Source: Chloroflexota bacterium (GTDB taxonomy: Bacteria; Chloroflexota; Dehalococcoidia; Lucifugimonadales; VGZR01). From it: 11,327 nt of DNA. The notes under the pieces were generated by a model. That model made no database searches. It was given only the letters and a program-made list of their open reading frames with translations, and was not told where the DNA came from. This document shows, in pieces, positions 6,086 to 11,327 of this stretch. A program made the position numbers and the translations under genes. Where the stretch lies: NCBI GenBank assembly GCA_027625225.1, contig JAQBWG010000033.1:1-11327 (forward strand), in the 5' to 3' direction. Position 1 is the first letter of the stretch; each line of letters starts with the position of its first letter.

Positions 6086-7306
6086 ATGGCAACACTTATC
6101 AAAGAACCGAGGAAGCCGACTATCCCCATCACGGAGTTGGAGCGGTCCGCGTTCTGTCGTACCGAGGACAAAAGCCTCAAGTCCAAGACGTTGGAGGAGG
6201 AGTTCTCGGCTGGCGTCCGCTGGCAGAAATTGCCCATCGAATATTTGAAAATCAAACCGGACGTACTTAGCCAGCGCATACACGAGCGTAAGAAACAACT
6301 CGGCACACGTTTGTTGATGCTTGGCCACCACTACCAGCGCGACGAGGTCATCCAGTTCGCCGACTTGCGTGGCGACTCGTTCAAGCTTTCGCAGTACGCC
6401 GCCGAGCAGCGCGAGGCTGAGTACATCGTCTTCTGCGGCGTTCACTTCATGGCCGAGACCGCCGATATCCTTACTGCACCCGAACAGAAGGTCATCCTGC
6501 CCAATCTCACAGCTGGCTGTTCCATGGCTGACATGGCGGGCATCGACGACGTACTCGACTGCTGGGACGACCTGCAGGACGTTCTGGGCAACGATGGCGG
6601 AATCATTCCCGTCACTTATATGAACTCGACCGCCTCCATCAAGGCGTTGTGCGGTCGTAACAACGGCATCGTTTGCACCTCGTCGAACGCCCAAGCGACC
6701 TTCGAGTGGGCGCTCACCCAGGGCCAGCGCATCCTGTTCCTGCCTGACCAACACCTCGGACGCAACACCGGTGTCATACTGGGCATTGGCCTGGATGAGA
6801 TGCTGGTGTGGAATCCGTTCAAGCCCTTGGGAGGCCACACGCGTGAGGCACTCAAGAAGGCCAAACTCATCCTGTGGCAGGGTCATTGCTCGGTGCATAC
6901 ACGCTTCAAGACACAGCAGATCGAGAAGGCGCGCGCCGAGTTCTCCGACGTGAAGGTCGTCGTCCACCCCGAATGCACCAAAGAAGTCGTGGACATGGCT
7001 GACATGAACGGCTCCACCGAGTACATCATCAAGGTCATCACCGAGTCGGCTCCCGGAAGCGTCTGGGCCGTCGGCACCGAGATAAGCCTGGTGAATCGCC
7101 TCGCCCAGGAGAATCCGGACAAGACCGTGTTCTGTCTCGACTCCATGGTCTGCCCCTGTTCGACCATGTACCGTATCCACCCCGCCTATCTGCTGTGGGT
7201 GCTGGACGGCTTGGCCGAAGGCGTGGTAGTCAACCGCATATCGGTGGACGAGCAGACACGCGAGGAGGCCAAGATTGCCCTCGAACGTATGCTCAGCGTC
7301 GTGTAG
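6086..7306 (+). CDS. nadA: Quinolinate synthase A
   Basis: NadA condenses iminoaspartate with dihydroxyacetone phosphate to quinolinate, using an oxygen-sensitive 4Fe-4S cluster. Recognisable blocks are LMLGHHYQRDEV (77-88), ADLRGDSFKLS (92-102), FCGVHFMAETADIL (116-129), VTYMNSTASIKA (176-187), FLPDQHLG (218-225), GHCSVH (266-271), VHPEC (293-297) and MVCPCSTM (354-361). Candidate cluster ligands are C117, C268 and C356 or C358, the Bacillus-like pattern. At 406 residues it is longer than the roughly 350-370 of typical members; the extra length is mostly a polar N-terminal segment of about 50 residues. I chose ATG 6086 because AGGAG (6073-6077) lies 8 nt upstream, inside the end of miaB. The longer frame from TTG 6065 would overlap miaB and lacks a ribosome site. 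nadC follows beyond a terminator. Confidence 0.95.
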   Translation: MATLIKEPRKPTIPITELERSAFCRTEDKSLKSKTLEEEFSAGVRWQKLPIEYLKIKPDVLSQRIHERKKQLGTRLLMLGHHYQRDEVIQFADLRGDSFKLSQYAAEQREAEYIVFCGVHFMAETADILTAPEQKVILPNLTAGCSMADMAGIDDVLDCWDDLQDVLGNDGGIIPVTYMNSTASIKALCGRNNGIVCTSSNAQATFEWALTQGQRILFLPDQHLGRNTGVILGIGLDEMLVWNPFKPLGGHTREALKKAKLILWQGHCSVHTRFKTQQIEKARAEFSDVKVVVHPECTKEVVDMADMNGSTEYIIKVITESAPGSVWAVGTEISLVNRLAQENPDKTVFCLDSMVCPCSTMYRIHPAYLLWVLDGLAEGVVVNRISVDEQTREEAKIALERMLSVV

Positions 7307-7332
7307 TCAATCTTCGCATTGAACAAGAAGAC

Positions 7333-7369
7333 AAAGAGCCCATCTGATAAGCAGATGGGCTCTTTTGTT
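7333..7369 (+). terminator. Strong intrinsic terminator between nadA and nadC
   Basis: A perfect 14-bp stem joins AAAGAGCCCATCTG (7333-7346) and CAGATGGGCTCTTT (7352-7365) around a 5-nt loop. It runs into TTTTGTT (7363-7369). It lies 27 nt after the nadA stop and 14 nt before the nadC start codon. Confidence 0.92.
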
Positions 7370-7383
7370 AGGAAGAGGCTCTG

Positions 7384-8232
7384 GTGAAAATCCCGCTGGA
7401 AAGTCTGGGCGATGTCATAAAACACGCACTAGCTGAAGACGTGCCGAACGGCGACCCGACTACCGAGGTACTCATACCGCCGGACGTCGCTGGCAGCGCT
7501 GTGATGGTCTGTAAGCAAGCGGGTGTGCTTGCAGGACTCGGAACTGCGGCGGATGTATTCCGGCTTGTAGATGCAGAACTGGATATCGAGCTTGTTCCAC
7601 TGGAAGGAAAACTAATCGAACCGGGCACCGTTGTGCTTAACGTGCGGGGCTCGTTAGCATCAATACTCAAGGCCGAACGCACCGCACTCAACTTCGTCCA
7701 GCGGCTTAGTGGCATCGCCACCCTCACACGCCGCTACGTGGACGCTGTCAGCGGCACGAAGACCAAGATACTCGATACCCGAAAGACCACCCCCGGCCTG
7801 CGTTTTTTCGAGAAGCATGCCGTGCGTATGGGTGGCGGCCAGAACCACCGTTTGAACCTGAGCGACGGGGTGCTTATCAAAGACAACCATATTGCCGCGG
7901 CACAGATGCAGGGTCTGTCCTTGGCAGATATGGTGCGCAAAGCCCGTGAGCAGACTCAAGGCAAGTTGAAAATCGAGATAGAAATTGAAAATCTCGACCA
8001 GCTTCGCGAGGTGCTCGAAGGCAAGCCGGACGTCGTAATGCTGGACAACATGGACGTGGACACCATGCGGCAGGCCGTCGAAATCACGCAGGGTAGGGCG
8101 TTGCTGGAGGCATCGGGCGGGGTGACACTGAAAACCGTGCGGGCAATTGCTGAAACGGGCGTAGACTTCATCTCCGTAGGCGCGCTCACCCATTCGGCGC
8201 CTGCGCTCGACCTGAGCTTGGATTTCGCCTAG
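7384..8232 (+). CDS. nadC: Nicotinate-nucleotide pyrophosphorylase (carboxylating)
   Basis: NadC converts quinolinate and PRPP to nicotinate mononucleotide and CO2, the step after NadA. The 282-residue length is normal. Signatures are AERTALNFVQRLSGIAT (97-113), DTRKTTPGLR (131-140), EKHAVRMGGGQNHR (143-156), LIKDNH (164-169), EIEIEN (198-203), MLDNM (219-223), LEASGG (241-246) and ISVGALTHSAP (263-273); these carry the arginines, lysines and acidic residues that bind the substrates. The start is GTG, preceded by GGAAGAGG (7371-7378); no ATG fits the N-terminus. A strong terminator lies just upstream and no clear promoter fits between, so expression needs readthrough or a promoter inside nadA. 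The stop overlaps the convergent dtd stop by 3 nt within a shared CTAG. Confidence 0.95.
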   Translation: MKIPLESLGDVIKHALAEDVPNGDPTTEVLIPPDVAGSAVMVCKQAGVLAGLGTAADVFRLVDAELDIELVPLEGKLIEPGTVVLNVRGSLASILKAERTALNFVQRLSGIATLTRRYVDAVSGTKTKILDTRKTTPGLRFFEKHAVRMGGGQNHRLNLSDGVLIKDNHIAAAQMQGLSLADMVRKAREQTQGKLKIEIEIENLDQLREVLEGKPDVVMLDNMDVDTMRQAVEITQGRALLEASGGVTLKTVRAIAETGVDFISVGALTHSAPALDLSLDFA

Positions 8233-8693
8233 CCCCGCCTCGGCTTCTCGCGGTCGGCCGAATCCAGCCAGATGGTCACCGGCCCGTCGTTGTCCAGCGA
8301 TACCACCATCTCCGTCTGGAACCGCCCCGTTTCCACCTTCAGCCCCGACTCGCGGAACAACGTCACCGTTTGGTTGAACAGCTCCTCGGCCTTCTCCGGA
8401 CGCGCCGCGTGGATGAAACTCGGGCGTCGTCCCTTACGCGTATCTCCGTAGAGCGTGAACTGGCTCACCAGCAGGAAATCAGCCTTCACGTCCAGCGCGG
8501 AGAGGTTGAATTTACCGTCGGCGTCGTTGAACACACGCAGATTGAGTGTCTTATCGGTGATGTAGCGGGCGTCGTTCATGTCGTCGTCTTCGGACACACC
8601 AACCAGCACCACGAAACCCGGGCCTACCGTGCCGACAGTCTCGTCTCCCACGGATACGGAGCCACGTGTAACCCTCTGGATGAGGGCGCGCAT
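8229..8693 (-). CDS. dtd: D-aminoacyl-tRNA deacylase
   Basis: DTD hydrolyses D-aminoacyl-tRNA (and Gly-tRNA-Ala) to recycle mischarged tRNA in the cytoplasm. The 154 residues match the usual length of about 145-150. The N-terminus MRALIQRVTRGSV is typical, SQFTLYGDTRKGRRPSF (77-93) holds the substrate-pocket SQFTL motif, and NDGPVTIWLDS (135-145) holds the Gly-cis-Pro chirality selector at 137-138. The C-terminal tail (DREKPRRG) is short and basic. The ATG is 3 nt downstream of the zinc-ribbon gene's stop, so the two are one operon, with transcription governed by the CIRCE-bearing promoter upstream of that gene. It converges on nadC. Confidence 0.96.
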   Translation of the reverse strand: MRALIQRVTRGSVSVGDETVGTVGPGFVVLVGVSEDDDMNDARYITDKTLNLRVFNDADGKFNLSALDVKADFLLVSQFTLYGDTRKGRRPSFIHAARPEKAEELFNQTVTLFRESGLKVETGRFQTEMVVSLDNDGPVTIWLDSADREKPRRG

Positions 8694-8696
8694 CGC

Positions 8697-9053
8697 CTAG
8701 TCCTTGGAGGACGACTTGGGTTTCGAGTCGGAGCTTGAAGAAGTTGAGGAAGCCTTGGCCGGTTCCGACTTTTTGGAAGACGAATCGGAAGGCTTGTCGG
8801 TAGATGTTTTACTGTCGCTGCTGGATGAAGAGTCGGACGAATCGCCGGAAGTAGGCGCGGCGGTTGCGCCACCCTTCTTGCCGTAGTCGTTGACATACCA
8901 GCCGGAGCCTTTGAACACGACAGGTACCGCACTGATTCGTCGCTCGGCTTTGCTGCCACACTCCGGGCACTCGGCCACAGGTTCGGCGGAGAAGCTTTGC
9001 CGCATCTCGAACCGGTGTTTACATTTTGTGCATTGATAATCGTACGTGGGCAC
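8697..9053 (-). CDS. FmdB-family zinc-ribbon protein with a serine-rich tail
   Basis: This 118-residue protein begins MPTYDYQCTKCKHRFE, the hallmark of the FmdB family (putative regulatory or zinc-ribbon proteins whose function is poorly known). Two cysteine pairs, C8/C11 and C29/C32, form the predicted zinc ribbon. The conserved FKGSGWYVNDY segment (48-58) ends the domain. Residues about 66-118 are low complexity, with 25 serines plus Asp, Lys, Thr and Pro, and are probably disordered. The start is GTG at 9053, preceded by GGAAGAGG on the minus strand. It is the first gene of a two-gene operon with dtd. Its promoter contains a CIRCE element, so heat-shock control by HrcA is predicted. Confidence 0.92.
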   Translation of the reverse strand: MPTYDYQCTKCKHRFEMRQSFSAEPVAECPECGSKAERRISAVPVVFKGSGWYVNDYGKKGGATAAPTSGDSSDSSSSSDSKTSTDKPSDSSSKKSEPAKASSTSSSSDSKPKSSSKD

Positions 9054-9076
9054 TCTTTACCTCTTCCGGGAAACAA

Positions 9077-9103
9077 CTAGCACTCGAATTATTCGAGTGC
9101 TAA
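9077..9103 (-). promoter_or_regulatory. CIRCE operator (HrcA binding site)
   Basis: The + strand reads C-TAGCACTC-N9-GAGTGCTAA. The CIRCE consensus is TTAGCACTC-N9-GAGTGCTAA, so 17 of 18 arm bases match with the exact 9-nt spacing. The spacer GAATTATTC is itself self-complementary, extending the palindrome to 11-bp arms around 3 nt. It lies just after the predicted transcription start of the zinc-ribbon gene, the normal CIRCE position, and 24 nt before its start codon. Confidence 0.88.
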
Positions 9104-9111
9104 CTAACTCA

Positions 9112-9140
9112 AATTTAGCATCGCGCATATCTAGTGTCAA
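9112..9140 (-). promoter_or_regulatory. Sigma70-type promoter of the zinc-ribbon/dtd operon
   Basis: On the minus strand a consensus -35 TTGACA (9140-9135) and TAAATT (9117-9112) are separated by exactly 17 bp. The predicted start near 9105 falls immediately before the CIRCE palindrome, so a repressor bound there would block transcription. The promoter lies between the purL stop and the zinc-ribbon gene, so the operon need not depend on purL transcription. Confidence 0.75.
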
Positions 9141-9155
9141 GCTGAAGGAAGCCGT

Positions 9156-11327
9156 TCATACCCCCAGCGCTGAGGGTATTCCATTCTGCCACGTGGTATT
9201 TATTTTGCCGACGGGCATGTCCAGTCCCCCGAGCTTCAGCGACGCTCCACCGACTCTCCCTAGAATGCAGATCGGGACACCTTCGGCCTGTGCCAGCCGC
9301 TGCAACGATGCCACCGATTCTGCGCCGACCGAAATGATGATTCGGGACTGGGCTTCGCCGAACAGCGCAGTATCCCAACGTCCGGTCACCCTCGCTTCGC
9401 CGGTGAACCCCTTGCCGCCCGCGATGCAGCTCTCGGCCAGCGCAACCGCCAGGCCGCCGTCCGAGCAGTCGTGTGCCGACTTGGCCAGACCCCGTGCGAG
9501 GGGGGCTCGGCACATCCGCTGCACGGCCGCCTCCAGTTTCAGGTTGATGGAGGGCTGACCTACAACAAGTTTATGGATAACTTCAAGATACTCGCTGCCG
9601 CCGAGCGTTGCCTCATCGCTCCTCAGCGTGCTCGCACCGAGCAAGATGGCCACGTCGCCGTCGTTTTGGAAACCCATGCCAACATGCTTCTGAGCATCTT
9701 CAATGACACCGAGCGCGCCGATGATGGGCGTGGGGTAGATGGCCTCGCCGTGCGATTCGTTGTACAAACTCACGTTGCCGCTGACGATGGGCGAGGCGAA
9801 CGTCCGGCTGGCCTCCGCTATGCCTTTGATGCACTCTTCCATCTGGTAGTACACGTCGAGTTTTTCCGGATTGCCGAAGTTCAGTCCGTCGGTCAGCGCG
9901 ACCGGCTCCGCTCCCGTACACGACACGTTTCGGCACGCCTCGGCCACCGCGATCGCCCCGCCCGCGAACGGGTCGAGATAGCAATATCGTCCGTTGCCGT
10001 CGGTCGTTACTGCGATGGCCTTACTCGTCCCCTTGAGGCGGAGCACCGCTGCATCGCCTTGGCCCGGTGCGACGAGTGTGTTCGTCTGAACCTGGTGGTC
10101 GTATTGCCTGTACACCGACTCTTTACTGGCGATGTTCGGTGATGCGAGGAGTTTTAACAGCACTTCGTTAGGTGATTCTTTGGGTAGAGGGATGCTGGAC
10201 ATATCGTAGCCTTGCACCTCGTCCAGCCATTTCGGCCGCACGCCGGTGAGCCGGTACATCGGCGGCTCGGTGAGAAGTTCAGTCGGTACGTTGCTTTCTT
10301 CTATGCCGTTCTCCAGGATGCGTACCATCGAGTCGTCCGTGACTTTGCCGATGATGGTGCACTGTAAGTCCCACTTTCGGAAGATGGCTCGCGCGTTTTC
10401 CATCTGGTCTGGCTTGACCACGATGAGCATGCGCTCCTGCGACTCGGACAGCATTACCTCGTACGGCGTCAGGCCGCTTTCCCTGCGTGGAACAGCTCCC
10501 ACCTCGACCTCGATGCCGCGCCCGCTGCGTGCCGCCGCCTCAACCGACGCACTGGTCAATCCAGCCGCGCCCAGGTCTTGCATCCCAACGAAAAAGTCCG
10601 TCTGCGCCAGTTCCAGGCACGCTTCGATGAGCACCTTCTCCATGAATGGGTTGCCCACCTGTACCGTCGGACGCAGTTCGCGTTCGTCCTCGAACGTCCG
10701 CGACGCCAGCCCGGACGCCCCGTGAATGCCGTCGCGTCCGGTATCCGCACCGACGAGCAGCAAGATATTGCCTGGGTCGCCTGTCACCGCCCGCGCCATC
10801 CGCCTGGGGTCGAGCACCCCTACACACATTGCGTTTACCAGCGGGTTGCCGGAGTACGATTTGGAGAAGACGATTTCGCCGCCCACGTCAGGCACACCGA
10901 TGCAATTGCCGTAGCTCGATATGCCGCCCACTACTCCGTTGAACAGGAAGCGATTCCGGGGTTCGGTCAGCGGACCGAATCGCAACGAGTTCAGCAGCGC
11001 GATAGGCCGTGCGCCCATCTCCAGAATGTCCCGCACGATGCCTCCCACGCCCGTCGCCGCGCCCTGCACCGGCTCGATAGCCGACGGGTGGTTATGCGAC
11101 TCTACCTTCATGGCTACCGCGACGCCCTCGGCTATTTCGATGACTCCGGCGTTCTCCGCACCCGCCTTAACCAAAAGCCCCTTGCCTTCTGAAGGCAGCA
11201 GCTTCAACAGCGGCTTGGAGTGCTTGTAGCCGCAGTGCTCGCTCCACAGTGACCCGAACAGCCCCAGCTCAAGATGGTTCGGCTCACGGCCCAGTCGCTC
11301 CACGATAGCCTCGTATTCGGCCTCGGA
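9156..11327 (-). CDS. purL: Phosphoribosylformylglycinamidine synthase subunit PurL, N-terminus beyond the window edge
   Basis: PurL is the ATP-dependent synthetase subunit that makes FGAM from FGAR and ammonia in purine synthesis. It is the small type (about 720-750 residues) that works with PurS and PurQ. About 723 codons are visible; the frame stays open to the window edge, so the first few residues are missing and the GTG at 11303 is an internal valine codon (EYEAIVERLGREPN). Signatures from the N-terminus are LWSEHCGYKHSK with the active-site His, KVESHNHPSAIEP with the ATP/Mg site, GAATGVGGIVRDI, the DLGAAGLTSA block, the internal-repeat counterpart TTDGNGRYCYLDPFAGG, NFGNPEK and HDCSDGGLAVALAES. 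It ends WQNGIPSALGV. No PurQ or PurS gene is in the window. It lies upstream of the CIRCE operon on the same strand. Confidence 0.96.
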   Translation of the reverse strand, partial: SEAEYEAIVERLGREPNHLELGLFGSLWSEHCGYKHSKPLLKLLPSEGKGLLVKAGAENAGVIEIAEGVAVAMKVESHNHPSAIEPVQGAATGVGGIVRDILEMGARPIALLNSLRFGPLTEPRNRFLFNGVVGGISSYGNCIGVPDVGGEIVFSKSYSGNPLVNAMCVGVLDPRRMARAVTGDPGNILLLVGADTGRDGIHGASGLASRTFEDERELRPTVQVGNPFMEKVLIEACLELAQTDFFVGMQDLGAAGLTSASVEAAARSGRGIEVEVGAVPRRESGLTPYEVMLSESQERMLIVVKPDQMENARAIFRKWDLQCTIIGKVTDDSMVRILENGIEESNVPTELLTEPPMYRLTGVRPKWLDEVQGYDMSSIPLPKESPNEVLLKLLASPNIASKESVYRQYDHQVQTNTLVAPGQGDAAVLRLKGTSKAIAVTTDGNGRYCYLDPFAGGAIAVAEACRNVSCTGAEPVALTDGLNFGNPEKLDVYYQMEECIKGIAEASRTFASPIVSGNVSLYNESHGEAIYPTPIIGALGVIEDAQKHVGMGFQNDGDVAILLGASTLRSDEATLGGSEYLEVIHKLVVGQPSINLKLEAAVQRMCRAPLARGLAKSAHDCSDGGLAVALAESCIAGGKGFTGEARVTGRWDTALFGEAQSRIIISVGAESVASLQRLAQAEGVPICILGRVGGASLKLGGLDMPVGKINTTWQNGIPSALGV

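Noticed and set aside
5864..7180. A 438-codon open frame on the minus strand
   Set aside because: It is a shadow of the C-terminus of miaB and most of nadA, both of which have conserved catalytic motifs. Long complementary frames are common in GC-rich coding DNA.
8701..8860. Repetitive-looking DNA that might be a tandem repeat
   Set aside because: It only reflects Ser/Asp/Lys codons of the zinc-ribbon protein's tail; there is no fixed repeat unit.
9078..9102. The 11-bp palindrome as an intrinsic terminator for purL
   Set aside because: No T-run follows in the purL direction, and the sequence and 9-nt spacing match CIRCE almost perfectly next to a promoter.
10578..11192. A 204-codon plus-strand frame within purL
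   Set aside because: It is antisense to conserved PurL motifs and has no ribosome site or recognisable domain.

Overview
The window looks like chromosomal DNA of an uncultured Chloroflexota bacterium, most likely of the Dehalococcoidia/SAR202 type. This is inferred from the wording of the MiaB, NadA and PurL proteins, a MoaD-MoaE fusion, and a crotonase next to a class III CoA-transferase. No marker gene settles the taxonomy. Gene density is high. No insertion sequence, CRISPR array or phage gene was seen.

Layout. (1) Positions 1-903, minus strand: a GTG-started secreted lipoprotein whose C-terminus lies outside the window. (2) 904-1105: a divergent intergenic region ending in a near-consensus sigma70 promoter. 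(3) 1118-3646, plus strand: an operon-like run of a crotonase lacking both usual catalytic glutamates, an unknown charged coiled-coil protein and a CaiB/BaiF CoA-transferase. (4) 3683-4396: a fused MoaD-MoaE molybdopterin synthase with its own extended -10 promoter and an almost leaderless start. (5) 4397-4652: a non-coding stretch with an 11-bp inverted repeat and a promoter. (6) 4653-8232: tRNA-Ser(GCT), miaB, nadA, a strong intrinsic terminator, then nadC. (7) 8229-11327, minus strand: purL (N-terminus outside the window), then a promoter with a CIRCE operator, an FmdB-type zinc-ribbon gene and dtd. nadC and dtd converge and share a CTAG at their stop codons.

How the genes fit together. 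The first plus-strand operon points to CoA-thioester chemistry: one enzyme activates or transfers CoA and the other acts on an acyl-CoA. MoaDE makes molybdopterin. MiaB and NadA are both Fe-S enzymes encoded 4 nt apart, and NadA and NadC are consecutive steps of de novo NAD synthesis; no NadB is present. On the minus strand a near-perfect CIRCE element (HrcA site) lies just downstream of a good promoter and controls only the zinc-ribbon protein and D-aminoacyl-tRNA deacylase. This suggests heat-shock control of a small quality-control operon and is the most interesting regulatory signal here. The second is the crotonase with its active site rewritten.
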